A stretch of 64,000 bases of DNA from Blastomussa wellsi (lineage: Eukaryota > Cnidaria > Anthozoa > Scleractinia > Plerogyridae): assembly GCA_947652115.1 (NCBI GenBank), contig OX393562.1, forward strand, positions 26,880,975 to 26,944,974. Reading direction: 5' to 3'. How positions within the stretch are numbered: position 1 is the stretch's first letter; each line of letters starts with the position of its first letter. The notes below the pieces were generated by a model. That model saw nothing but the letters and a program-made list of their open reading frames with translations, was not told where the DNA came from and ran no database searches. This document shows, piece by piece, positions 39,801 to 43,656 of the stretch. Both the position numbers and the translations under genes were made by a program.

Positions 39801-42800
39801 TCCTTCCAAATTGAACTTTCGCTATCGAATTTATTTTCAAAGTTTGGTCTGATAGGCAGAAGGATTTTGGTTTGTTTTGATTCTTTTTTCTGGGATCATG
39901 TTTGTGGTTTAATTACAGCGTAGATCAGTAGATGAATCGAAAGTTTAACCAAACCTGAATCATCTTTGATAGCTACCTTCGTTACTTACTCTGGGTCTCC
40001 GGTCGTGCTATCATTAGTACATGGCAACTATACTGACACAGAAACCGGTGGAAAGTAGCGGGAGAAAGTCTATTTCTGCTTAAATAAAATCAGTGAATAC
40101 TAAACAACGCAATACCTGCGTCAGCACTGGTAGAATTGGTCACTCCATCAGGAAGGCTGCGCTCCAGTGGATCTGAAAATATAACATTGCAGTCAACAAT
40201 TTGGAGCAATAAAGGTCTACTTTGGTCCACCTCATTTACATGTGTAGGAAGTTCCAGGGGCTTAGCAAGGACTTTTCATTATGTTGACTCTTTGGATTCG
40301 CGCCTTTTCGCCACCTGAATATTATTTGTTGGAGCGGGGGGGGGGGGGGGGGGGTCATGGGCACCCCAGGACCCCCACTATGCCCTTGGGAACGTTGTGT
40401 AGAACAAGGGCTTACCGCGTTGGACAGTAATATGCAATTAAAGAGGCTCTACATTTTGTAGGTGTTGTGCTTGCACACTGGTACCTGGGCACCGGTACAA
40501 GAATCAATGTCTTGTTCACACACAGAAAACCAACGTACCCAAATGCCCCGCTTATTACAAGGTCTTCACTTTATAATCGGGCACGAGCACCGGACACAAA
40601 TTCTGGCTTGGGTACTTGAAAATACAGTGTATTTACATTTGTGACCAGCCAAGGTCGTACTCGGTTATGGTGCCCGGGCACCGATGACAACACAGCCATG
40701 ATTTAGCAACGGCTGACCGTGGATTTTTTAAGACCTTTACAATATTTTAGATCTTGTGTAGTATATATGAAATAATTCATCTTTGATATGCGGATGTGAT
40801 GAAAGTGAAGAATGATCATCGCAGTGATTTCCAGGGCTTCAACGGGATTCGAACCCGTGCCCTCCGCGTTACCGGTGCGATGCTCTACCAACTGAGCTAT
40901 GAAGCCACACATTGGGAGCGAGATCAATTTATTGAGTTCATATTTTCCCGTGGAGTGAATTGATGTGAAGTATATATGAAAAAAATTCATACTTGAACTG
41001 CTTCTTTCCAATTACTTAATTAAATTGGAAATTCACTGCGATGATGATTCTTCACTTTCATTTTAGATCTTAATACCACATTCATATTCCGACGCTGTTT
41101 TTCTTCTTGATCCTGGCTTGCACGACGTAAAGCGCTACGCGACTTAACTTACCTTCGGCGTTCTCGTTTAGGCTGTGTTCACACTTGGTGCCCAAGTACT
41201 GGTACCTGGGCACTGTGGTGTTTGTTTGTACTGTTGAGTGCCCAAGTATAAGGTCTCGGCTTTGTACTCGGACACGGTGCCCGTGCCCGAATTCTGGCGT
41301 GGGTGCTTGAGCTTAGAATCGTACTCGCCCGGACACCGTACCCTGGCACCAAGTGTGCTCACTGCCTTAGTATGCCAAAACGCCGTCAAAACCTTTTTGT
41401 CCACTTGAGCGACTCGCTCAACTTACTTTTACTTTCGTTTGGTAATTTTCCTGGCTTTGCCCCATGTTGTTTGATGATGTCTTTTAGTAACGTCCTTTTA
41501 ACACGAACTGTTTGTTGACTTTTTAAGTCTGAATCTTCCCCATCGGAAGAATGTGATGAGCGAATATCACTCGTAACAATGGCCACTCCATAGCTGAAAC
41601 ATAATCAAACACACCTATATAGCAATACCTATAGAATAAATTCTAAACAAGGGAACGCTATATGAAAGATATACTTTATATGACTGTCCCGCTATTTCTC
41701 CTACATTTTCTTGCACCGTATAATTACCGCGTTGGACTAGAAAGTAGAATTCCGCCTTCAAAGAATAAATGAGTTGCTTTTATGACAGTGTGAAGTAATG
41801 AGAAATAAATAAATGTACATAGCTGTTCTGATCGAGTTTTCCCAAATTTTAAATAGTGTTTTTCTATAATTCGACAGAAACACATAGAAATGTTTTCTGT
41901 TTCTTTCAGAAAACACTGAAAGGAAAAGAAAGGAAAAGCATTTATTTCGATTATCAAAATGCAAAATTCGTTTTCTATGGGCGAAAGTCAACTCGGCTGC
42001 GCCTCGTGGACAAGTCGCTTATAAAAAAAGATGGGCACATAGAAGTACTGCTTTTGGTAAGCGATTTTGTTTCCTAATTAAAATTATGAATTCTTCCACT
42101 TATGTGGACGATTTTACGGATTGTCTAACTGGGGTTTTATAAAGTCTTACGAATTAAGTTAACCACCAGTTAACAAGTTTGTATTTTTTTAATGTAATAC
42201 CTGTATATATTTATATTTCACAGTGATACCCCACATACACCATCAATTTTTCCACAGTCCACTCCGTGAACTGCATGAAGACCGACGCCCGACGTTTCTT
42301 TTAGTCTTAGATTGTTAAGTATTATCATTCAACATTTGTGATGAGCACTTATATTCTCTTATATTGACCGCACATAAATTACGTCGCTTTTTGTTTATAC
42401 TGGTACGTGACAAAATAACCTGCAAACCACGAAAATAAAGCCAACTGAATGTGTATCAAATGTGTGTCACGGTAACGCCTCGTCCAATAGAATCATAGCA
42501 TGTGTCAAGAAACATTTTGTATACTTAAAACAACTGAAATCGGATCAGTAATATTAACTTTGATCCACTGGTTGGAATTTTACACCAGATTTCGACTATT
42601 ACTCGTTGAAGAAAATAATCAAACGTAAAAAACAAATTATCTTTCATAAAAGTAATATTCGTTACTGAAGCAACAGATTGTGAACATTAGTGACAATACC
42701 AACCATAGTTAGTAGTTTGTTCTGACTTTCGCGTTTATCAACGTTTTAGATATCTAATAACTTGGTGCATTTAAAAAGAAAGTCAACTCGAGTATTTATA

Positions 42801-43656
42801 TTAACTTTTTACGTGTGGTAAATTGCAGCCCAAAATGTCGAAACGTTATGCGATATCAATAAAAACCAGCCCTGACTTCGAGGGAAACGTTATCAAATGC
42901 AAGATTAGCAATTGCAAATTAGGTTCATACTCTTAGAACCTTTAATTCACAAGTGTTTTCTCAGCTAGAGGCAAATTTCTTTAAATGAAGAAAAACACTG
43001 ACGAATGCCTTGCGGCCAGAGAACTGTTATTCAATCGCAAGTTGTTCTGGAAGATCCAACCACTTCTATCATGACAAAATTCTCTTGAGTTCATGTAGAA
43101 ACAAAATTCTTCTTTTCTTTTCTGCATTTCAGAAATTTGTGTTCGCTTGCCGGATAGTTATAGTAGAGCAATTGACTTTAAGTGACCTTGCCATCTGACG
43201 AACGATTCAATTTTATCATAAATGATTAAGATTTGGTTTGACCACAAAGATGAACATCTCTTGAATTTCATGAGTCGCAATGACAAAGCTTTAAGATCAA
43301 GACGAAGACGATTGGAAACTATAATCTGTGAATATGCGTATTAATATACTTGTATATCTTGGCATTTTGCAAACAGACTAACATTTGGACACTGAAAAAC
43401 TGAAAAGCTAATACGACTAAACAAAGGAAGATTGTTTTAAAGACAAAATAAGAAATTATCAGTTTCACCGTCACTCTTCATAGCACAGAACAGTAATTAG
43501 ACAGGCGCCATTTAAGAGACGACCGCAAACGTGTGTAAAAAGAAGGTTATTAAGATAAATGGAAGTAAACTACATAGTCTATGTAAACGATTAAGACAAT
43601 GTAGCTAGAATTGTAAAATCATTTTGTACTTACAGGAGCAGAAAGAAGACCCTCAT
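611..43656 (-). CDS. Gene A: giant secreted Arg-rich protein with five ILEI domains (43 chained exons, 3' end not certain)
   Basis: Exons were chained by AG/GT splice sites and phase from 43,656 down to 611. Exon lengths sum to 9,037 nt, leaving 3,012 full codons plus one base, and none of the split junction codons is a stop. Order from the N terminus: signal peptide, pro-region with RVKR, small Cys-containing exons, a W-repeat exon, Arg exons, five ILEI domains separated by Arg linkers, then alternating W-repeat and poly-Arg exons. Nearly all introns are phase 1; each ILEI domain also has one internal phase 2 intron. The ILEI assignment rests on motif similarity to FAM3 and POMGNT1 stem domains. 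The Arg-rich parts match no family I know. Secretion is inferred from the signal peptide. The function is unknown; polyanion or glycan binding, or release of cationic peptides, are possibilities only. The coding end is open: a TAG follows the last exon, but a good phase-1 donor lies just before it. Confidence 0.85.
1489..1536 (-). CDS. Gene A Arg exon (48 nt)
   Basis: A phase 1-1 exon encoding RRVRRRRRRRRKRRR after the junction residue. TTTCAG acceptor, GTAAGT donor. It precedes the last exon in the window. Confidence 0.75.
1804..2889. mobile_element. Element of about 1.1 kb with 90-bp inverted repeats
   Basis: The sequence at 1804-1893 recurs in inverted form at 2798-2889 with few mismatches (both contain AGCCGTCTCCTATTTCC or its complement). 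The 0.9 kb between shows no convincing gene. It lies in a gene A intron between two Arg exons. Confidence 0.65.
3063..3284 (-). CDS. Gene A poly-Arg exon (222 nt, 73 codons), longest Arg run
   Basis: A phase 1-1 exon starting RRRTRRRLRRRRRRKMRKWR and ending, after RRPS, in 21 Arg codons in a row, the last ones a plain CGA-AGA hexamer repeat. The donor is GTACGT. The exon after it is again an Arg exon, so a W exon seems to be missing here. Confidence 0.78.
3758..3876. repeat. Tandem repeat of 24 bp, five units
   Basis: Five units of TAATAACACAACCGTGCATA plus four variable bases; the first unit is diverged. A related single unit occurs near 3317. Confidence 0.85.
4498..4870 (+). mobile_element. 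tRNA-derived SINE (Ser-like head)
   Basis: Starts with a tRNA-like part at about 4501-4572 with A box (TGGCCGAGTGG), a loop containing TGA, and B box (GGTTCAAGTCC), but no long variable arm and a poor acceptor stem, so it is not a functional tRNA. A non-tRNA body follows. Confidence 0.7.
4955..5437 (-). CDS. Gene A W-repeat exon (160 codons)
   Basis: A 483-nt phase 1-1 exon. Units include KRLRIKYLRRWRPLRRI, NIWYIYIYRTWQRIYRRG, RQWTIRKNRRYIRL and RYTIRYRGKRLVVRRKG. ATTAG acceptor, GTAAGT donor after GKPRR. Confidence 0.86.
6231..6404 (-). CDS. Gene A poly-Arg exon (174 nt, 57 codons)
   Basis: A phase 1-1 exon starting SRRPRWSRRITRRKRRRRRR and ending RRKTRRTR. An acidic alternative frame is open throughout but does not match the neighbouring phases. 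Confidence 0.79.
6830..7330 (-). CDS. Gene A W-repeat exon (166 codons)
   Basis: A 501-nt phase 1-1 exon. Units include SRWYIRIGRRRVRVVRRG, RRWRMRIGKRWRRIMKLR and RYIRVGKRKYRVKKRRRG. It shares the TCRGRRW motif with the twin exons at 9117 and 10300. Confidence 0.86.
8382..8519 (-). CDS. Gene A poly-Arg exon (138 nt, 45 codons)
   Basis: A phase 1-1 exon starting GRRYRIRWRRRRRRLRRRRR and ending VIRRRKRKRRRR. A second frame is also open and nearly all Glu, Asp and Gly. The phase 1 junctions to the W exons on both sides select the Arg frame. Confidence 0.79.
9117..9629 (-). CDS. Gene A W-repeat exon (170 codons), twin of 10300-10809
   Basis: A 513-nt phase 1-1 exon starting SRRVKVRFGGKFRRVLTRRR. 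It shares WRFRIRFKG-RRIVRCRGRR and WSIK-GR-W with its twin. Units include YWYVRYGRKRLRVRGRG and GRRYRVRYRKRWKKVKVKR. TTTAG acceptor, GTGAGT donor. Confidence 0.86.
10300..10809 (-). CDS. Gene A W-repeat exon (169 codons), twin of 9117-9629
   Basis: A 510-nt phase 1-1 exon. Units include RKWYIRYRGRRCRVRRRG, RRWSIKFGRKWKRITKR and RYIRVRRRKYTIVRRG; it ends in a run of Arg (KVFRRRRRRRRRRR). It is strikingly similar to the next exon over most of its length, and there is no Arg exon between them, so the pair looks like a recent tandem duplicate. Confidence 0.86.
11746..11880 (-). CDS. Gene A poly-Arg exon (135 nt, 44 codons)
   Basis: A phase 1-1 exon starting IKRRRTRRRPRRRIRRLKRR and ending in an Arg run of more than 20 residues before GTAAGT. 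The acceptor chosen (CCGAAG) is the one that matches the incoming phase; a closer AAAG would break the frame. Confidence 0.75.
12593..13087 (-). CDS. Gene A W-repeat exon (164 codons)
   Basis: A 495-nt phase 1-1 exon. Units include RRWYIRRGRKWRVLRKT, RFVIRFRRKRLTLRRGR, GWTFRYKNKRRRLVRR and KRYIRYRRRRVWVRRRG. TTGCAG acceptor, GTAAGT donor. Confidence 0.86.
13301..13446. mobile_element. Fold-back (MITE-like) element
   Basis: Arms of nearly 50 bp (ATATATCAAACACTCGAGAC ... ending in its inverse) enclose about 45 bp. Lies in a gene A intron. Confidence 0.7.
14001..14195 (-). CDS. Gene A poly-Arg exon (195 nt, 64 codons)
   Basis: A phase 1-1 exon beginning VRRYGRRRRRRIKKRRRR and ending KRPTRTRRRKR before a GTGAGT donor. 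It is nearly all Arg. The acidic frame of this exon contains a TAA, which argues against acidic coding. Confidence 0.8.
14782..15267 (-). CDS. Gene A W-repeat exon (161 codons)
   Basis: A 486-nt phase 1-1 exon. Units include RRWYRIRRFAGKWTVRIRRR, RWCRLKKRGRRWWYRLRRR and KWRKIKRRTLGYFRFKGRK. It begins VLVFRFRGRRRRVFRRRKY after a CATCAG acceptor. The aromatic positions recur at about 18-residue spacing as in the other W exons. Confidence 0.86.
15777..15908 (-). CDS. Gene A poly-Arg exon (132 nt, 43 codons)
   Basis: A phase 1-1 exon beginning VSKRRRRRRRRI and then almost only Arg with a few Leu, Lys, Ile and Val. TTTGCAG acceptor and GTAAGA donor. The acidic alternative frame is closed by a TGA, so only the Arg frame spans the exon with matching phases. 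Confidence 0.8.
16316..16348 (-). CDS. Gene A 33-nt Arg mini-exon after ILEI 5
   Basis: A phase 1-1 exon encoding RRRWRRRRPR, TTACAG acceptor, GTATGT donor. It resembles the linker exon at 26384-26422 in coding sequence and flanks. Confidence 0.72.
17407..18442 (-). CDS. Gene A ILEI domain 5 (exons 18290-18442, 18008-18098, 17407-17633)
   Basis: Exons of 153, 91 and 227 nt, the most compact copy (about 1 kb). Motifs: ESQGFVDKKRGRTLYGRSRA, NGRDLSPHRRGINVVVLKR, EQRRYFDTHGSRNQAKRF, FINRIRRG, RIVLLAIQDEAYRFGRYY, NINARRVTLSYRSSLALIGY and QRRGPSYATANIRLYGG. This copy keeps the canonical RGIN-V-V form seen in FAM3 proteins. It is the last ILEI domain; beyond it the protein is only Arg and W-repeat modules. 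Confidence 0.9.
18788..19610. mobile_element. Degenerate DNA-transposon-like region with Crypton/KIAA1958-type fragment
   Basis: Two nested inverted repeats (18788-18857 and 19036-19187) are followed on the minus strand by a 73-codon frame at 19196-19417 with ELFADYVKEKKLREPEEKKE and LKTFYVKARKKD. That pattern is typical of the N-terminal part of KIAA1958/Crypton-like recombinase proteins that are abundant in cnidarians. The catalytic domain is absent. Upstream of ILEI 5 in a gene A intron. Confidence 0.5.
20129..20323 (-). CDS. Gene A Arg exon (195 nt, 64 codons)
   Basis: A phase 1-1 exon starting RYSRRFVRKRRRRRLRRIRR, with Arg runs broken by Leu, Val, Tyr, Phe and Trp. It leads into ILEI 5. 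The AGA-final base joins GA of the ILEI exon to make Arg. Confidence 0.8.
20611..21078 (-). CDS. Gene A W-repeat exon, second copy (155 codons)
   Basis: A 468-nt phase 1-1 exon placed between ILEI 4 and ILEI 5. Repeat units include GRYWGVWIKRRWARVIRG, KRIWYYRYAKRWVKIKR and GRRLYARIGRRLKRIK. The frame opens at a CATAG acceptor (RTIVFYRGKRYRIRR) and ends at a GTGAGT donor after KRY. Confidence 0.86.
21305..21515 (-). mobile_element. tRNA-derived SINE copy, family 2
   Basis: Shares the body CCGGTACCCATTTATAC and a tRNA-like end (CCCGGGCTCGAACACGG) with copies at 31180, 35655 and 36699; has a C-rich tract inside. Immediately next to an Arg exon donor. Confidence 0.6.
21543..21683 (-). CDS. Gene A Arg exon (141 nt, 46 codons)
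   Basis: A phase 1-1 exon starting YGRKQRRIIRRRRRRIRRRN and continuing with Arg runs broken by Ile, Asn and Lys. The acceptor ends AAG rather than CAG or TAG. It follows ILEI 4. Confidence 0.78.
21955..21974. repeat. (TTC)n microsatellite
   Basis: A short run of TTC units in an intron. It lacks splice signals and is not an Arg exon. Confidence 0.7.
22398..25390 (-). CDS. Gene A ILEI domain 4 (exons 25235-25390, 23170-23260, 22398-22624)
   Basis: Exons of 156, 91 and 227 nt spread over 3 kb. Motifs: KIESQGFVDKKRGRTLHGRS, RDYSRHRRGYNVVVFNGRTG, EQRRNFDTHGSRNHARLF, FINRIRRG, RIVLLAVQDEAWRFGRYYKN and SLALIGYVGRRQRWVKQ. The usual YFDT is NFDT here. The first internal intron is enlarged by retrotransposon fragments (24500-25110). 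The donor of the last exon is GTTAGT rather than GTGAG or GTAAG. Confidence 0.88.
23685..23820. repeat. Cluster of GAGCATAATG-like repeats
   Basis: About six irregularly spaced copies of a CATAATGG/GAGCATAAT motif in the intron between ILEI 4 exons 2 and 3. Confidence 0.55.
24500..25110 (-). mobile_element. Non-LTR retrotransposon fragment (endonuclease-RT linker region)
   Basis: Two overlapping minus-strand frames separated by a frameshift contain ESDISDHFSQFCI (end of an endonuclease domain) and HAPMKTISNRKAKQLSKPWI, typical of the linker before reverse transcriptase in L2/CR1- or RTE-like elements. Inserted in an ILEI 4 intron; broken and inactive. Confidence 0.75.
25395..25770 (-). mobile_element. 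Non-LTR retrotransposon 3' end with (ATTC)n tail
   Basis: The frame at 25513-25713 has KPRTDYLKRSFSYRGASLWN and DLPEDIR, the usual C terminus of this class of polyprotein. It is followed by AATAAA and an ATTC repeat ending right beside the ILEI 4 first exon acceptor. Confidence 0.75.
26384..26422 (-). CDS. Gene A 39-nt Arg linker exon between ILEI 3 and 4
   Basis: A phase 1-1 exon encoding RRRRGWRRRRAR with a TTACAG acceptor and GTATGT donor. The mini-exon at 16316-16348 after ILEI 5 is similar in sequence and flanks, so it is a duplicated part of the ILEI unit. Confidence 0.73.
27156..27220. mobile_element. Small fold-back element
   Basis: ACTACGAGCCTGAGTTTTCT and its inverse copy ending at 27220. 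Related hairpins occur at 36401-36470 and 47812-47873. Confidence 0.5.
28201..29669 (-). CDS. Gene A ILEI domain 3 (exons 29517-29669, 29308-29398, 28201-28427)
   Basis: Exons of 153, 91 and 227 nt; one codon is missing in the first compared with domain 2. Motifs include ESQGFVDKKRGRTLYGRSRA, RVNGRDYSPHRRGYDVVI, EQRRYFDTHGSRYQAKRF, FIYRIKRG, KIVLLAIQDEAYRFGRYY, NINPRKVTLSYRSSLALIGY and KQMSRPQRRGPS. The intron between the last two exons carries a fold-back element (28729-28899). Confidence 0.9.
28729..28899. mobile_element. Fold-back element with arms of about 60 bp
   Basis: The left arm holds CCGAGGCTTAGGGGAATAAA and the right arm its inverse; the arms extend to GGAATTG/CAATTCC ends. Lies between ILEI 3 exons 2 and 3. 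Confidence 0.72.
29969..29998 (-). CDS. Gene A 30-nt Arg linker mini-exon (second between ILEI 2 and 3)
   Basis: A phase 1-1 mini-exon encoding RRRRRRRGR, with the same splice signals as the preceding one. Its 3' flank, including a shared CCATCAAAATTCAAACTTAC stretch on the plus strand, recurs at 32243-32272. Confidence 0.74.
30232..30261 (-). CDS. Gene A 30-nt Arg linker mini-exon (first of two between ILEI 2 and 3)
   Basis: A phase 1-1 mini-exon encoding RRGGRRRGR with a TTTTAG acceptor and GTAAGT donor. It and the neighbouring mini-exon at 29969 lie in a tandem duplication of about 270 bp that includes similar intron sequence. Confidence 0.72.
30731..31935 (-). CDS. Gene A ILEI domain 2 (exons 31780-31935, 31541-31631, 30731-30957)
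   Basis: Exons of 156, 91 and 227 nt with the same phases as domain 1. Motifs: ESQGFVDKKRGRTLHGRSRA, INGRD-like KVNGRDYSPHRRGFDVVV, EKRRYFDTHGSRSQAK, FIYSIRRG, KIVLLAIQDEAYRFGRYY and SLALIGRVGRRRRWVKQ. It is much closer to domains 3, 4 and 5 than to domain 1, in protein and in DNA, which points to recent tandem duplication or gene conversion. Confidence 0.9.
31180..31390 (-). mobile_element. tRNA-derived SINE copy, family 2
   Basis: Body GCCCATCAGGCC and CGCCGGTACCCATTTA, then a tRNA-like head on the minus strand with A box TGGCCTAATGGTTAG and B box GGGTTCGAGCC. In the intron between ILEI 2 exons 2 and 3. Confidence 0.7.
32243..32272 (-). CDS. Gene A 30-nt Arg linker mini-exon between ILEI 1 and 2
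   Basis: A phase 1-1 mini-exon encoding RRRGRRGGR. The flanking intron bases are nearly the same as those around the mini-exon at 29969-29998, showing that exon and flanks were duplicated together with the ILEI unit. Confidence 0.75.
32486..32545 (-). mobile_element. tRNA-like SINE fragment
   Basis: Contains a B-box-like sequence (GGGTTCGAATCCCGGAC on the minus strand) and part of a D arm. No intact cloverleaf. Confidence 0.4.
33399..34696 (-). CDS. Gene A ILEI domain 1 (exons 34541-34696, 34309-34399, 33399-33625)
   Basis: Three exons of 156, 91 and 227 nt form one ILEI/FAM3-type domain of about 157 residues. Recognisable motifs in order are YIKVNGKERSLYRRGFNVVV and NRKTG at the start, EQRRYFDTFGSS and FIHRIKRG in the middle exon, and RIVVVAVQDEAYRFGKRY with SYALIGYRGRRRYWIK at the end. 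These match the FAM3/POMGNT1-stem pattern of R-G-I-x-V, F-D-T, I-V-L-x-x-x-x-D-E-A and an aromatic-G-x-G-like end. The inner introns are phase 1 and phase 2. This copy is the most diverged of the five. ILEI domains act in secreted proteins, and the POMGNT1 stem binds sugars; a glycan ligand here is inference. Confidence 0.9.
35124..35183 (-). CDS. Gene A Arg exon with 17 consecutive arginines (60 nt)
   Basis: A phase 1-1 exon; after the split first codon it has 17 Arg codons in a row, then Tyr-Lys. CGA and AGA alternate with a few synonymous changes, as expected from an expanded hexanucleotide. It directly precedes the first ILEI domain. Confidence 0.8.
35655..35872 (-). mobile_element. tRNA-derived SINE copy, family 2 (degenerate)
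   Basis: Shares CAGGCCGGAGCTTATCCCGG and CCCCAGCGTTAAATTC with the 36699 copy. Ends 34 bases before the 126-nt Arg exon. Confidence 0.6.
35906..36031 (-). CDS. Gene A Arg exon (126 nt)
   Basis: A phase 1-1 exon of 41 codons, starting GKRRYRRKYRKRYRRRKYRR and continuing as an Arg run with a few Gln and Lys. Another frame is also open and strongly Glu/Asp-rich, but it does not fit the phase 1 junctions on either side. Confidence 0.78.
36236..36286 (-). CDS. Gene A Arg exon (51 nt)
   Basis: A phase 1-1 exon with GCAG acceptor and GTGAGT donor, encoding RPSRRRRRRGRRIRGR. It sits between the first W-repeat exon and two further Arg exons leading to the ILEI block. Confidence 0.78.
36401..36470. 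repeat. Small fold-back element
   Basis: Imperfect hairpin AATTAGACTACGATT ... GGCGTAGTCTAATT, related in sequence to 27156-27220. Confidence 0.45.
36699..36972 (-). mobile_element. tRNA-derived SINE copy, family 2 (fullest copy)
   Basis: Body from GTGGCCCATCAGGCCGGAGC to the tRNA-like head (minus strand A box AGTGGCCTAATGGTTAG and a B-box region). The best preserved of the four. Confidence 0.72.
37097..37585 (-). CDS. Gene A W-repeat exon, first copy (162 codons)
   Basis: A 489-nt phase 1-1 exon with one long open frame, CCAG acceptor and GTAAGT donor. It consists of degenerate units of about 18 residues such as GSRWYIRYARKLYRLRR, KTWRIRFGRSWCPLKRR and GKRFFILAKKQWRP. Each unit has an aromatic/aliphatic strand-like half, a Gly or Arg turn, then a second half ending in basic residues. 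I know of no named repeat family that fits. Arg, Trp, Tyr and Ile dominate; acidic residues are essentially absent. Confidence 0.87.
37858..37873. repeat. Poly-C tract with degenerate GGGATACGGGATA repeats upstream
   Basis: A run of C at 37858-37873. The 200 bp before it has at least five copies of GGGATACGGGATATT-like sequence. Confidence 0.65.
38399..38431 (-). CDS. Gene A exon 8: Arg mini-exon
   Basis: A 33-nt phase 1-1 exon encoding RRRRLRGLRG after the junction Ala. The acceptor is TTTACAG and the donor GTAAAC. It is the first Arg-rich module after the N-terminal region. Confidence 0.75.
38852..38899 (-). CDS. Gene A exon 7: second half of conserved Cys pair module
   Basis: A 48-nt phase 1-1 exon encoding WRRNANLVNVCLTIR. 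Gene B has the same length and phase at 54590-54637 (WRQNANLVHLCITFR). The strong conservation against otherwise diverged sequence suggests a constrained small fold, perhaps closed by a disulfide with the preceding exon. No known domain is recognised. Confidence 0.83.
39150..39194 (-). CDS. Gene A exon 6: first half of conserved Cys pair module
   Basis: A 45-nt phase 1-1 exon encoding LGRKPRLSHICFGK. Gene B has an exon of identical length and phase at 55130-55174 (LGPRPQLSNMCLSK). The single Cys is conserved and could pair with the Cys of the next exon. Confidence 0.82.
39498..39551 (-). CDS. Gene A exon 5: short basic beta-like segment
   Basis: A 54-nt phase 1-1 exon encoding PSKRFTVRTRYGNLRVTG. 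The gene B exon at 56247-56288 (SHDGFTVGNVHISG) is its homologue: the FTV and final G are kept and four residues are missing. Confidence 0.78.
39990..40007 (-). CDS. Gene A exon 4 (tentative 18-nt micro-exon)
   Basis: An 18-nt phase 1-1 segment between a TAG acceptor and GTAAGT donor, reading ARPETQ. Because it is symmetric, the frame works with or without it, so its inclusion rests only on its splice sites. Gene B has no convincing counterpart. Confidence 0.45.
40116..40172 (-). CDS. Gene A exon 3: short Ser/Thr-rich linker
   Basis: A 57-nt phase 1-1 exon with a CAG acceptor and GTATTG donor. It encodes PLERSLPDGVTNSTSADA, which includes an N-S-T sequon. It aligns with the gene B exon at 57089-57139, which ends KNATKADA and also carries an N-x-T sequon. 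No domain is recognised. Confidence 0.75.
40331..40354. repeat. Poly-G tract
   Basis: About 24 consecutive G in the intron before gene A exon 3; length uncertain in assemblies. Confidence 0.8.
40455..40690. mobile_element. MITE-like element with GGTACCTGGGCACC ends
   Basis: Ends carry TACCTGGGCACCGG and an imperfect inverse GGTGCCCGGGCACCG. A related element lies at 41168-41372. Confidence 0.5.
40797..41065 (-). mobile_element. tRNA-derived SINE copy, family 3
   Basis: The tRNA-like head (minus strand, about 40844-40916) has a perfect 7-bp acceptor stem GGCTTCA/TGAAGCC, D and T arms, and GGT in the anticodon position, but a poorly paired anticodon stem. The head is embedded in a body shared with 55549 and 62975, so I read it as a SINE and not a tRNA gene. 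Confidence 0.7.
41168..41372. mobile_element. MITE-like element with inverted ends
   Basis: Ends TTCACACTTGGTGCC and GGCACCAAGTGTGCTC are near-perfect inverses. Lies just downstream of gene A exon 2 in its intron. Confidence 0.65.
41427..41593 (-). CDS. Gene A exon 2: end of signal peptide, pro-region and RVKR processing site
   Basis: This 167-nt exon (phase 2 to phase 1) finishes the signal peptide and encodes a Ser/Asp-rich segment, then SQQTVRVKR followed by TLLKDIIKQHGAKPGKL. RVKR fits the furin-type R-X-K/R-R consensus, so the Ser/Asp part is probably a removed propeptide and Thr the mature N terminus. The gene B counterpart at 58199-58359 keeps SQQ-VRVKR and DIIKQHG while other positions vary, so this block is conserved between the paralogues. 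Confidence 0.85.
43634..43656 (-). CDS. Gene A exon 1: start codon and signal peptide onset
   Basis: The 23-nt coding part reads MRVFFLL and ends in phase 2 at a GTAAGT donor. Joined to the next exon it gives MRVFFLLLYGVAIVTSD, a short hydrophobic signal peptide with likely cleavage near the A-I-V-T-S stretch. The same exon, with the same phase and length, is found at the start of gene B (MRFIFLL), which supports the start. No TATA box or other promoter element was recognised upstream. Confidence 0.82.

Noticed and set aside
40844..40916. A functional tRNA gene (perfect acceptor stem).
   Set aside because: The anticodon stem is poorly paired and the same head with the same flanks recurs at 55627 and 63085, so it is a SINE head.
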